From Rhizobium etli CFN 42 (lineage in GTDB: Bacteria > Pseudomonadota > Alphaproteobacteria > Rhizobiales > Rhizobiaceae): a stretch of DNA of 64,000 nt. The position numbers and the translations under genes are program-made. Where the stretch lies: NCBI RefSeq assembly GCF_000092045.1, contig NC_007761.1, positions 1,243,001 to 1,307,000 on the forward strand, in the 5' to 3' direction. Of the stretch, positions 1-8,451 are shown in pieces (the stretch's first letter is position 1; each line of letters begins with the position of its first letter). A model generated the notes under the pieces. That model did not search any database and had not been told where the DNA came from. It worked only from the letters and a program-made list of their open reading frames with translations.

Positions 1-140
1 GCAGGTGTCGCGCACGAATGTTGCGGCCGGACGCCGTCCCCCGGCATTTTTCTTGCTTCCGTATTTCCGGCCGGGATTTGTTCTTGACCCGGCTTGCAAG
101 CGAGGTTTTTGCTTTCCCGGATTCTGAAGGGAGAGCAGCA

Positions 141-1028
141 ATGGCCGTCGATACATCACCGCGTTCCACCACCTGGACTCACGTCGACGGGGAATGGCTT
201 CCCGGCAATCCGCCGCTGATCGGGCCGACCTCGCATGCCATGTGGCTCGGCTCCACGGTCTTCGACGGCGCCCGCTGGTTCGACGGCATCGCGCCCGACC
301 TCGACCTGCATTGCCAGCGCATCAACCGCTCGGCGCTCGCCATGGGGCTGAAGCCGGTGAAGTCAGCCGAGGAGATTGCCGCACTCGCCTGGGAAGGTGT
401 TGGAAAATTCGACGGTGCGACGGCGATCTACATCAAGCCGATGTATTGGGGCGAACATGGTTCGCCCGGCAGCATTGTCTCCGTCGATGCGGAATCGACC
501 CGCTTCGCGCTCTGCCTGTTCGAGGCGCCGATGGGCGGCCATGGCGGCACCAGCCTCACCGTCTCGCCCTATCGCCGCCCGTCGCCGGAAACGGCGATGA
601 CCGAGGCGAAGACCGGCTCGCTCTATCCCAACAGCGGCCGCATGATCGCCGAGGCGCGCAACCGCGGCTTCGATAATGCGCTGGTGCGCGATCTCAACGG
701 CAACGTCGTCGAGACCGCCTCGTCGAACGTCTTCCTGGTGCGCGACGGCGTGGTGATGACGCCGGCCGCCAACCGCACCTTCCTCGCCGGCATCACCCGC
801 GCCCGCGTCATCGGCCTGCTCCGCAAGGCCGGTTTCGACGTCGTCGAAGCAACCCTCTCGGTCGAGGATTTCCTCGCCGCCGACGAAATCTTCACGACAG
901 GCAACTATTCCAAAGTGGTCGGCGTCACTCGCCTCGATGACCGCAGCCTCCAGCAAGGCCCCGTCACCCGCAAGGCGCTGGAGCTCTACATGGACTGGGC
1001 CCACGGAAGAAGCGAGAGTGAAGAGTGA
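141..1028 (+). CDS. Branched-chain aminotransferase family (class IV, PLP)
   Basis: This is a fold-type IV PLP aminotransferase of 295 residues, the usual family length. It probably transfers the amino group between glutamate and branched-chain keto acids in the cytosol. The Schiff-base lysine is K157 in EAKTGS, followed by the family pattern LYPNSGRMIAEA and the later stretch VETASSNVFLVRDG. The frame stays open upstream to 18, but ATG 141 has the ribosome site GAAGGGAGA and matches the family N-terminus. It is separated from the next gene by a composite palindromic repeat. D-amino acid aminotransferase or ADC lyase are alternatives within the same fold, so no symbol is given. Confidence 0.87.
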   Translation: MAVDTSPRSTTWTHVDGEWLPGNPPLIGPTSHAMWLGSTVFDGARWFDGIAPDLDLHCQRINRSALAMGLKPVKSAEEIAALAWEGVGKFDGATAIYIKPMYWGEHGSPGSIVSVDAESTRFALCLFEAPMGGHGGTSLTVSPYRRPSPETAMTEAKTGSLYPNSGRMIAEARNRGFDNALVRDLNGNVVETASSNVFLVRDGVVMTPAANRTFLAGITRARVIGLLRKAGFDVVEATLSVEDFLAADEIFTTGNYSKVVGVTRLDDRSLQQGPVTRKALELYMDWAHGRSESEE

Positions 1029-1142
1029 GGAATGGTCCAGCGCAGCGGGAGCAATCGATCCAGTGAATCGATTGCAATGACGAACGCCCGGACCGCAAGC
1101 GCAGGGCCGGGGCGGTTCCGCCGGCAGAATTGAGATCGGGGA

Positions 1143-1315
1143 TACCTCCCTCTGCCCTGCCGGGCATCTCCCCCACAAGGGGGGAGATCGGCAAGAAGCG
1201 ATACCTCGCCCTAAGTTCACGATTCATGTGACGGCCAGTTGTTTGGGGAGGCCATCGCGCCCAGCCAATCTCCCTCCTTGTGGGGGAGATGCCCGGCAGG
1301 GCAGAGGGGGGTGCC
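1143..1315. repeat. Composite palindromic intergenic element (RIME/MITE-like), copy 1
   Basis: Two near-identical arms of about 41-44 bp face each other at 1148-1188 and 1268-1311. Each carries CTGCCCTGCCGGGCATCTCC and is itself a hairpin. Between them lies a core of about 75 bp (1193-1267) containing GGCCAGTTGTTTGGGG. The same arms and the same core occur at 6505-6675 with the core reversed. The arms match the Rhizobium intergenic palindromes known as RIME. The element lies between the stops of two convergent genes, so it may also serve as a bidirectional terminator. Confidence 0.85.
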
Positions 1316-1327
1316 ATCCCACACCCC

Positions 1328-2227
1328 TTACGTCATCCACTTCCGATGTTCCGCAAATCTCTCCGCCAAGAGATCGATGAACAGCCTTACCTTGGTCGGC
1401 AGATGGCTGCGGTTGGAGTAGACCGCGTTGATGGTGAATTCCACCGGTTTGTAATCCGGCATGATCCTTATCAGCCGTCCTTCGGCGATGTCGTCGAACA
1501 CGACGAAGCTTGGCGCCAGGAAGAGGCCGCGTCCGTTCAGCGTCAGGAAGCGCAGCATCTCGGCATTGTTCGAGACGACATTGCCGCTGACTTTGACGCT
1601 CTCCTGCCGGCCATCGCCATCCTCGAAGCGCCATTCATCGCCATAAGGGTAATAGGCATATTGCAGGCAATTGTGATCGGCGATCTCGGACGGCTTTTTC
1701 GGGATAGGATGGCTGTCGACATAGGCGGGCGAGCAGACGAGCATATGGCGCCAAGGCGTCAGCTTGCGGGCGATGAGCGACGAATCCGGCGGCAGGGTGC
1801 GGATGACAAGGTCGTAGCCATCCTCGATCATATCAACCATCCGCTCGCCGACGCTGAAATCGACTGAGATCGATGGATAGAGTTCCATATACTCACTGAA
1901 AACGGGCAGCAGGAAACGCACGATGGCGCCGCTGGTATAGACCTTCAGCGTGCCGCGCGGCGTCGTGCTCAGTGCGCTCGCCGTCCGATCCGCCTCATCG
2001 AGTTCGGCGAGGATTTGCGAAGAGCGTTCATAATAATACTTGCCGGTTTCGGTGAGGCTGACCTTGCGCGTCGTGCGGTTGAGCAGCCGCACGCCGAGCC
2101 GCTCCTCCAGCGATTGCACATGATTGCCGACCATGGTGACGGACATGTTCAGCCGGCGCGCGGCGGCGGAAAAACCGCCGCATTCCACCACGCGGCCAAA
2201 AACTTCAAGGCTTGTCAGCCGATCCAT
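1328..2227 (-). CDS. LysR-family transcriptional regulator
   Basis: A full-length LysR regulator of 299 residues. The N-terminal winged helix-turn-helix spans roughly residues 1-60 (start MDRLTSLEVFGRVVECGGFS, then SVTMVGNHVQSLEERLGVRL). The LysR substrate-binding domain fills residues 90-290, with EDGYDLVIR typical of the CrgA/AaeR-like subgroup. It is divergent from the HlyD/MFS efflux pair, 137 bp away, so it very likely controls that pair; two direct GATTATC copies (2238-2244 and 2279-2285) lie in the gap. The inducer cannot be read from sequence. Confidence 0.92.
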   Translation of the reverse strand: MDRLTSLEVFGRVVECGGFSAAARRLNMSVTMVGNHVQSLEERLGVRLLNRTTRKVSLTETGKYYYERSSQILAELDEADRTASALSTTPRGTLKVYTSGAIVRFLLPVFSEYMELYPSISVDFSVGERMVDMIEDGYDLVIRTLPPDSSLIARKLTPWRHMLVCSPAYVDSHPIPKKPSEIADHNCLQYAYYPYGDEWRFEDGDGRQESVKVSGNVVSNNAEMLRFLTLNGRGLFLAPSFVVFDDIAEGRLIRIMPDYKPVEFTINAVYSNRSHLPTKVRLFIDLLAERFAEHRKWMT

Positions 2228-2364
2228 ATTGCCCTCGGATTATCCGCTCAGAGTTGATGATCCTTCCCGATTTAAGCAGATTATCAAAGTGAATGGCAGA
2301 GCGCATTTTCCTTCGCATCGAACAGGCCTCGCCTAAGCGGGGCGACAGACGAAGGAAAAGTACG

Positions 2365-3555
2365 ATGGTCGAGCTACCCCGCAAGGAAGTTTTCGAAGCG
2401 GCGCCCGTTGCCGAAGCTCCTATTGCCGAAGCCCCTGTTTCCGAGGTTTCGGCCGCGAAAACCAAGGAAAAGACCGGCGGCAGGATGCTCAAACGTGCGG
2501 TCATCGCCGCAGCACTGCTTGCCGGCGCCGCGTTCGCGGGCGATTTCGGCTATCGCTACTGGACGGTTGGCCGTTTCATCGAATCCACCGACGACGCCTA
2601 TGTGAAGGCCGACTACACCGCTGTCGCGCCAAAAGTTGCCGGCTATATCAAACAGGTTCTGGTCAACGACAATGACCAGGTCAAATCAGGCCAGGTTCTC
2701 GCCCGCATCGACGACCGCGATTTCCAGGCAGCGCTTTCGCAGGCGAGAGCCGACGTCAAGGCAGCGGAGGCCGCCATCACCAACATCGACGCCCAGATTG
2801 CCTTGCAGCAGTCGGTCATCGAACAGGCGAAAGCTACGGTCGACGCTTCGCAGGCCTCGCTTGACTTTGCCGTGTCCGATGCGGCCCGCTCTGCTCGCCT
2901 CATCACCAACGGCGCCGGCACACAGTCTCGCGCCGAACAGAGCAAATCGGCTCGCGATCAGGCCGCCACCGCCGTCGAACGCGATCGGGCAGCACTCGTC
3001 GCGGCCGAGAACAAGGTGCCGGTTTTCCAAAGCCAGCGCGAACAGGCGATTGCCCAGCGCGAGCGGGCGGCAGCGGCCGCCCACCAGGCCGAGCTCAATC
3101 TTTCCTATACGAATATCGTCGCCGCCGTCGACGGCACGGTCGGCGCCCGTTCTATCCGCGTCGGCCAGTACGTCACCTCGGGCACGCAGCTGATGGCAGT
3201 CGTGCCGCTGCATGCCGTTTATGTCGTCGCCAATTTCAAGGAAACCCAGCTGACCCATGTCCGCCCCGGCCAGCCGGTCGAGATCAAGGTCGACAGCTTT
3301 CCCGACACGGCGATCAGAGGCCATGTCGACAGTGTATCGCCGGCCAGCGGCCTCGAATTTTCGCTGCTGCCGCCGGACAATGCCACCGGCAATTTCACCA
3401 AGATCGTCCAGCGTATCCCGGTCAAGATCGTCATCGACGATGAGGCTTTGAGCGGCCTGTTACGCTCCGGCATGTCGGTCGAGCCCGAAATCGACACCAA
3501 GGCTGCCCAGACCGAGGCAGCGGCAGGTGAGGGAACATCCGGTCACGCCGGATGA
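2365..3555 (+). CDS. HlyD/EmrA-type membrane fusion protein
   Basis: Periplasmic adaptor of a multidrug efflux system, 396 residues. One membrane anchor lies near residues 43-63. A barrel-sandwich/biotinyl-lipoyl half follows (ESTDDAYVKADYTAVAPKVA), then a long helical hairpin rich in Ala, Gln and Glu, the second lipoyl half (NLSYTNIVAAVDGTVGARSI) and a beta-barrel. The frame is open from 2293, but ATG 2365 sits behind the ribosome site GAAGGAAAAG. The downstream gene is its EmrB-type pump, and together they should move amphipathic drugs outward through a TolC-type channel that is not encoded here. LysR control is inferred from the divergent layout. Confidence 0.92.
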   Translation: MVELPRKEVFEAAPVAEAPIAEAPVSEVSAAKTKEKTGGRMLKRAVIAAALLAGAAFAGDFGYRYWTVGRFIESTDDAYVKADYTAVAPKVAGYIKQVLVNDNDQVKSGQVLARIDDRDFQAALSQARADVKAAEAAITNIDAQIALQQSVIEQAKATVDASQASLDFAVSDAARSARLITNGAGTQSRAEQSKSARDQAATAVERDRAALVAAENKVPVFQSQREQAIAQRERAAAAAHQAELNLSYTNIVAAVDGTVGARSIRVGQYVTSGTQLMAVVPLHAVYVVANFKETQLTHVRPGQPVEIKVDSFPDTAIRGHVDSVSPASGLEFSLLPPDNATGNFTKIVQRIPVKIVIDDEALSGLLRSGMSVEPEIDTKAAQTEAAAGEGTSGHAG

Positions 3556-3654
3556 TCCTGCCTGTTTTTGTCGAATTGTTCCCGATCATTCCCGAATGAT
3601 CGCCCGTACCTCGTCATGAGAAGGCTTTCCGCGAGAGCCGGAAAGAGATCAGCC

Positions 3655-5274
3655 ATGGCCACTCTTCAGATTGCCGCAAACAGCAATTCAGCTGTGCATC
3701 CCGCCATCGCGGCGCCCACCCAACCCGCCGCCATCAGCCCACTGCGCATGTGGATGGCCGTCGTCGGCTCCACGCTCGGCGCCTTCATGGCGGTGCTCAA
3801 TATCCAGATCGTCAATGCCTCGCTTGCCGATATCCAGGGCGCCATCGGCGCCGGCACGGATGACGGCGGCTGGATCTCGACCTCCTATCTGATCGCCGAG
3901 ATCGTCGTCATTCCCCTGAGTGGCTGGCTGACGCGGGTCTTCTCGCTTCGCAACTACCTGCTCGTCAACGCCATCCTCTTCCTGATCTTCTCGGTCGCCT
4001 GCGCCTTCGCGGCCAATCTGCAGCAGATGATCATCCTACGCGCCATCCAGGGCTTTTCCGGCGGCGTGCTGATCCCGATGGCCTTCACCATCATCATCAC
4101 CTTGCTGCCCAAGGCCAAGCAGCCGATCGGCCTGGCGCTCTTTGCCCTTTCGGCCACCTTCGCTCCGGCCATCGGCCCGACCATCGGCGGTTACCTCACC
4201 GAGAACTGGGGCTGGGAATACATCTTCTACGTCAACCTGGTGCCGGGCGCGCTGATGGTCGGCCTGCTTTGGGCTTCGCTCGACCGGGCGCCGATGAACC
4301 TGAAGCTGCTCGCCAGGGGAGACTGGCCGGGTATCGTCACCATGGCGATCGGCCTGGCAGCCCTGCAGACCGTACTGGAAGAGGGCAACAAGGAGGACTG
4401 GTTCAGCTCCGATTTCATCCTCCGCCTGTCGGTTATATCAGCCGTCTCGCTGACGCTGTTCCTGATCATCGAGCTGAAGACGGCCCAGCCGCTGTTGAAC
4501 CTCCGGCTGCTGCTGCGCCGCAACTTCGGCTCCGGCATCGTCGCCAATTTCCTGCTCGGCATTGCGCTTTATGGTTCGGTCTTCGTGCTGCCGATCTATC
4601 TCACCCGCATCCAGGGCTATAATTCCGAGCAGATCGGCATGGTCCTCGCATGGACCGGCATTCCGCAGCTGCTGCTCATCCCGCTGGTGCCGCGCCTGAT
4701 GAAACGGTTTGACGTCCGCCTGCTGATCGCCATTGGCTTCGCCCTCTTTGCCGCCTCGAATTTCATGAATGTGCATATGACCGGCGATTATGCGAGCGAC
4801 CAGCTGTTCTGGCCGAATATCGTGCGCGCCGTCGGCCAAGCACTCGTCTTCACACCGCTTTCGGCGATCGCCACGTCAGGCATCGAGCAGGAGAATGCCG
4901 GTTCGGCCTCGTCCCTCTTTAACATGATGCGCAATCTCGGCGGCGCCGTCGGCATTGCCTCGCTGCAGACCTTCCTGTCGAAGCGCGAGCAGTTCCACTC
5001 GAACATCCTGACCAACTCGGTCTCCGTCTTCGAGGAAGCGACCCGCGATCGCATCGCCAGGCTGACGGCCTATTTCATGAACCACGGCGTCAGCGACCAG
5101 GCGCTCGCCAGCCACAAGGCTGTCGTTGCCATCGCGCTCAAAATTCGCAAGCAGGCCAATATCATGGCCTTCAGCGACACGTTTTTCCTGCTGGGCGTCG
5201 CCCTCGTCGTCGCCCTGCTCGCAAGTCTGCTTCTTAGAAAACCCGGTCAACTCTCCGGCGGCGGCGCCCACTAG
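3655..5274 (+). CDS. DHA2-family MFS multidrug pump (EmrB-like)
   Basis: Fourteen-helix proton-driven exporter of 539 residues, partner of the preceding EmrA-like adaptor. The first helix reads VGSTLGAFMAVLNIQIVNASL. Family motif C appears as FAPAIGPTIGGYLTENWGWE, and NLGGAVGIASLQTFLSKRE marks the last third. ATG 3655 (MATLQIAANSN) is preferred over the upstream in-frame start at 3568, because it has GAAAGAGATC before it and a normal DHA2 N-terminus. It lies 99 bp after the adaptor gene and 15 bp before the cyclase, so the three are likely cotranscribed. Substrate unknown. Confidence 0.92.
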   Translation: MATLQIAANSNSAVHPAIAAPTQPAAISPLRMWMAVVGSTLGAFMAVLNIQIVNASLADIQGAIGAGTDDGGWISTSYLIAEIVVIPLSGWLTRVFSLRNYLLVNAILFLIFSVACAFAANLQQMIILRAIQGFSGGVLIPMAFTIIITLLPKAKQPIGLALFALSATFAPAIGPTIGGYLTENWGWEYIFYVNLVPGALMVGLLWASLDRAPMNLKLLARGDWPGIVTMAIGLAALQTVLEEGNKEDWFSSDFILRLSVISAVSLTLFLIIELKTAQPLLNLRLLLRRNFGSGIVANFLLGIALYGSVFVLPIYLTRIQGYNSEQIGMVLAWTGIPQLLLIPLVPRLMKRFDVRLLIAIGFALFAASNFMNVHMTGDYASDQLFWPNIVRAVGQALVFTPLSAIATSGIEQENAGSASSLFNMMRNLGGAVGIASLQTFLSKREQFHSNILTNSVSVFEEATRDRIARLTAYFMNHGVSDQALASHKAVVAIALKIRKQANIMAFSDTFFLLGVALVVALLASLLLRKPGQLSGGGAH

Positions 5275-5289
5275 AAGGAGGAGAACGCC

Positions 5290-6495
5290 ATGACCTCAGC
5301 GATCCATGCCCCCGAAGTCGACCGGTTTCGGCCGCAGGCCCCCGGCAACGCCGTCAGCACCGGCGCGTTGCTCTCGATCATCGAATGGCTGTCCGGCGAC
5401 GAATGCCATGCGCTCGACGAAGCGGGCCTCGTCTCCGGCCTCGGCCGGAGGCTTCAGGCGCTCGGCCTGCCGGTCGACCGGCTGACCCTGCATCTGATGA
5501 CGCTGCATCCCGAGCTCGTTGGCCGCACCATCGCCTGGGCGCCGGGCGAGCCGGTCGAGATCCACGATCGCGAACATGGCGCACGGGTCGCTATATCAAA
5601 CACGCCGCTGCGCAAGGTCATGGAAACCCGGGAACCGCTGGTCGTCGGGCCTGGCGAAAGCGTGCATGGCCGCTGGCAGCATATCGACGTCTTCGCCGAT
5701 CGTGGCCTGATGCAGCTTGTCATCGCACCGCTCTGCAAAATCGATGGGCCGGTCGGCGCCGCCGTCTTCGGCACGAGGCGCCCGGTCGGCTTCACAGCCT
5801 CCGAACGTCAGGCGATCGAGCGCATTCTGCCGGCGCTGCGCAACACCAGCGAGCTGCGCATTCTTCGCCAGGTCGAACTCAGTCTGCTCGACACCTATGT
5901 CGGCCCGCTGACCGCAAGCCGGATTCTGGCCGGCCGCATCCGCCAGGGCGAAATCGAATCGATGGAGGCCGCCCTGCTGCTCTGCGATCTGCGCGGCTTT
6001 ACCGAGCTGTCGAATAAACTCGCCGGCGGCACCGTGCTTGGGCTTCTCAACGCCTATTTCGACCGGGTCGTCCCGGCGATTACCCGGGAAGGGGGCGAAG
6101 TGCTGAAATTCATGGGCGACGCCGTGCTTGCCTTCTTTCCCGGCTACGCTGCGGCCCACGCCTGCGGCGCTGCCCTGGCATCGGCCCGCGCCATCCTCGA
6201 TGAGATCGACCATTTCCAGTACGAAGGCATCGGCGTGAAGGCCGGCATCGCCCTGCACTACGGCGAGGTCAGCTACGGCAATGTCGGTTCAGGCCGGCGT
6301 CTCGACTTCACCCTGATCGGCCGCGACGTCAACCTGGTCAGCCGCATCCAGACCGCCTGCAGTGAATTGGGCGAGGCCTTGCTGATGTCTGAGCCGTTCC
6401 GCGAGAAAGCCGGGGCGGGGGATGTGATGTCGGTCGGGGCACAGGGGCTGAAAGGTTTTGCCGAGCCAGTGGAGCTGTTTACGATCGTGCGGTAG
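5290..6495 (+). CDS. Class III adenylate/guanylate cyclase with N-terminal GAF-like sensor
   Basis: A 401-residue soluble nucleotide cyclase. Residues about 60-195 look like a GAF-type sensor; residues 215-401 are the class III catalytic domain. The first metal Asp is in LLCDLRGFTEL, the second metal Asp and the base-selecting Lys are in LKFMGDAVLAFF, and the base-binding Asp with the transition-state Asn/Arg are in LDFTLIGRDVNLVSRI. All expected catalytic residues are present and the Lys/Asp pair favours ATP, so it should make cAMP. It has the ribosome site GAAGGAGGAG and follows the efflux pump by 15 bp. That coupling of cAMP synthesis to an efflux operon is unusual. Confidence 0.9.
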   Translation: MTSAIHAPEVDRFRPQAPGNAVSTGALLSIIEWLSGDECHALDEAGLVSGLGRRLQALGLPVDRLTLHLMTLHPELVGRTIAWAPGEPVEIHDREHGARVAISNTPLRKVMETREPLVVGPGESVHGRWQHIDVFADRGLMQLVIAPLCKIDGPVGAAVFGTRRPVGFTASERQAIERILPALRNTSELRILRQVELSLLDTYVGPLTASRILAGRIRQGEIESMEAALLLCDLRGFTELSNKLAGGTVLGLLNAYFDRVVPAITREGGEVLKFMGDAVLAFFPGYAAAHACGAALASARAILDEIDHFQYEGIGVKAGIALHYGEVSYGNVGSGRRLDFTLIGRDVNLVSRIQTACSELGEALLMSEPFREKAGAGDVMSVGAQGLKGFAEPVELFTIVR

Positions 6496-6504
6496 GTGTA
6501 AGCC

Positions 6505-6675
6505 CACCCCCCTGTGCCCTGCCGGGCATCTCCCCCACAAGGGGGAGATCGGCTGGGCGCGACGGTTTCCCCAAACAACTGCCCGTCACACGATTCGCAA
6601 ATTGAGGGCGAGGCATAGCTTCTTGCTGATCTCCCCATCTTGTGGGGGAGATGCCCGGCAGGGCAGAGGGGGGTG
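6505..6675. repeat. Composite palindromic intergenic element (RIME/MITE-like), copy 2
   Basis: Arms at about 6505-6550 and 6632-6675 repeat the palindrome CTGCCCTGCCGGGCATCTCC seen at 1143-1315. The inner core of about 75 bp is the reverse complement of the copy-1 core: CCCCAAACAACTGCCCGTCAC here against the GTGACGGCCAGTTGTTTGGGG sense there. It occupies most of the 313 bp between the cyclase and nadE. Copies 1 and 2 therefore bracket the LysR-HlyD-MFS-cyclase block in opposite orientation. Confidence 0.85.
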
Positions 6676-6808
6676 CGACACCCGACGAGATACCAACCTC
6701 ACCCTCCCTTGCATAAAACGCATGGCAGGTCTGCCCGAAACGGCTTCGTCTTCCCCCATCTTTTCGCCATAGTGGCGCCGGAATTCCGTAAGCCGGGAGG
6801 AGGAGCTT

Positions 6809-7642
6809 ATGACCGTGCTGTTCGACGAACAAGCCGAGATCATCCGCGAACTGGGTGTCGCCGCCGATATCGACCCCGAGCGAGAGATCGAACGGCGAAC
6901 CGCTTTCCTCAAGAATTATCTCGTCGGCTCGGGCATGCGCGGCTATGTCCTCGGCATCAGCGGCGGTGTCGATTCGCTGACGGCGGCTTTGCTGGCTCAG
7001 AAGGCCGTGCGGGAGCTTCGTGGCGGCGGCCATGCGGCCGAATTCGTCGCCGTACGCCTTCCCTATGGCGTCCAGGCGGACGAGGCCGATGCGGAGAGGG
7101 CGCTTGCAACGATCGGTCCCGACCGCTCGATGGTGGTCAACATCAAGGCGGCGGCGGATGCGATGCTGGCCGCCGCTCAAGATGGCGGTCTTGCCTTTGC
7201 CGATGCCGGCCGGCAGGATTTCATTCTCGGCAACATCAAGGCCCGCCAGCGCATGATCGCCCAATTCGCTTTGGCCGGCGCGCTCGGCGGCCTCGTCATC
7301 GGCACTGATCATGCGGCCGAGGCCGTCATGGGTTTCTTCACCAAATTCGGTGATGGCGCCGCCGACATTCTGCCGCTCGCCGGCCTCAACAAACGCCGCG
7401 TCCGCCTGCTGGCAAAGCGGCTCGGTGCGCCGGATGAGCTGATCTTCAAGGTCCCGACCGCCGATCTCGAAGACCAGCGGCCGCTGCGCCCCGACGAGGA
7501 GGCCTATGGTGTCAGCTACGACGAGATCGACGATTTCCTCGAAGGCAAGCCGGTCGGCGAGATCGCGCGTCGCCGCATCCTTGCCGCCTATCGCGCCACC
7601 GCCCACAAGCGCGCGCTGCCGGTGGCCGTCAACGTGCTCTGA
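6809..7642 (+). CDS. nadE: NAD(+) synthase, ammonia-type core
   Basis: Last step of NAD synthesis: deamido-NAD is adenylated and amidated in the cytosol. The 277-residue protein has the PP-loop SGGVDSLTAA near residues 49-58, the KARQRMIAQF helix, GTDHAAEAVMGFFTKFGDG, and KVPTADLEDQRPLRPDE near the C-terminus. It has no nitrilase (glutaminase) domain, so it should use free ammonia or a separate donor. The ribosome site is GGGAGGAGG just before ATG 6809. It stands alone, downstream of the repeat element and convergent with the GST gene. Confidence 0.93.
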   Translation: MTVLFDEQAEIIRELGVAADIDPEREIERRTAFLKNYLVGSGMRGYVLGISGGVDSLTAALLAQKAVRELRGGGHAAEFVAVRLPYGVQADEADAERALATIGPDRSMVVNIKAAADAMLAAAQDGGLAFADAGRQDFILGNIKARQRMIAQFALAGALGGLVIGTDHAAEAVMGFFTKFGDGAADILPLAGLNKRRVRLLAKRLGAPDELIFKVPTADLEDQRPLRPDEEAYGVSYDEIDDFLEGKPVGEIARRRILAAYRATAHKRALPVAVNVL

Positions 7643-7651
7643 CGGGCGCGC

Positions 7652-8335
7652 TCAGGGCTGCACCGGCGAACCCGTCCAATTCGACGAGGCGAGATAGGCA
7701 TTCGGCGCGAAATAGACGCCATCGACGTCGAAGGCCCGGAGATCTTCGGCCCGCAGTGCTTCGCGCACTTTCGGGCGGGCGGCCACACGGGCCATGAAAC
7801 CGTGCAGCGCCGGCCATTGCTTGAGATTGATCTGCGTCCAGGGGGACCAGTTCAGGCAGACGAAGAGATAGGCGTCCGCCACAGTAAAGGCCTCGCCGGT
7901 CAGATAGGGTCCGGCAAAACGGCCGCTCAGCCAGGAAAGCCGCTTTGCGACCTGGGCGCGGATCTGCTCATGCACGCTGGCATAAGCCGGGTTGAACAGC
8001 AGTACCATCGGCTTGTGCAGTTCGGCGGATATGAAATTCAGATAGGATTGCACCTCGTTGCGTCTGAGGTTGCCGACCTCGGGCAGCATCGCCGCGCCTT
8101 GCGGCACGCTGTCGGCGAGGAACTGTGCGATCGCCGGTCCCTCGGTCAGCACCTTGCCGTCGTCGAGCATCAGCGCCGGCACATAGCCGTTGCCGTTGAT
8201 GGCGAGATAGTCCTTGCCGTCGCTCGTCCGCTGGGTTTCCCGGTCGACCTCGACAAGCTCGATATCGAGCCCCAGCTCCCGGCAGACGATATGCGGCGAA
8301 AGCGAGCAGGCCGCGGCGGTCATATAGAGTTTCAT
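7652..8335 (-). CDS. Glutathione S-transferase
   Basis: Cytosolic GST of 227 residues. The thioredoxin-like N-terminal domain begins MKLYMTAAACSLSPHIVCRE, with the catalytic Cys/Ser region at residues 10-12 as in beta-class bacterial GSTs. The cis-Pro/SNAIL-type region is YVPALMLDDGKVLTEGPAIA. The helical domain carries GEAFTVADAYLFVCLNW. The frame is open to 8425, but ATG 8335 is the family start. It is transcribed away from a TetR gene, with a 15-bp inverted repeat in the shared promoter, so TetR control is likely. Its role is probably detoxification of an electrophile. Confidence 0.9.
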   Translation of the reverse strand: MKLYMTAAACSLSPHIVCRELGLDIELVEVDRETQRTSDGKDYLAINGNGYVPALMLDDGKVLTEGPAIAQFLADSVPQGAAMLPEVGNLRRNEVQSYLNFISAELHKPMVLLFNPAYASVHEQIRAQVAKRLSWLSGRFAGPYLTGEAFTVADAYLFVCLNWSPWTQINLKQWPALHGFMARVAARPKVREALRAEDLRAFDVDGVYFAPNAYLASSNWTGSPVQP

Positions 8336-8393
8336 GGCAATTTCCTCTCTCATGCAGGCGGTTGACGCCGCCTGTTCGGTATCATTGAACATC

Positions 8394-8447
8394 TGTACTG
8401 TTTCGCATAAAATAGCCTTCGTCAAGAATTTAATGCGAGACGGTACA
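8394..8447. promoter_or_regulatory. Candidate TetR operator: paired 15-bp inverted arms
   Basis: TGTACTGTTTCGCAT (8394-8408) and ATGCGAGACGGTACA (8433-8447) are inverted copies matching at 13 of 15 positions, with 24 bp between them. They lie in the shared promoter of the gst and tetR genes, so one repressor could silence both. The position fits TetR autoregulation; binding is inferred. Confidence 0.6.
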
Positions 8448-8451
8448 AAAT

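Noticed and set aside
1143..1315. Palindromic arms as a CRISPR array
   Set aside because: Only two arms in inverted, not direct, orientation, and no regular spacers; the unit recurs as RIME-like elements elsewhere.
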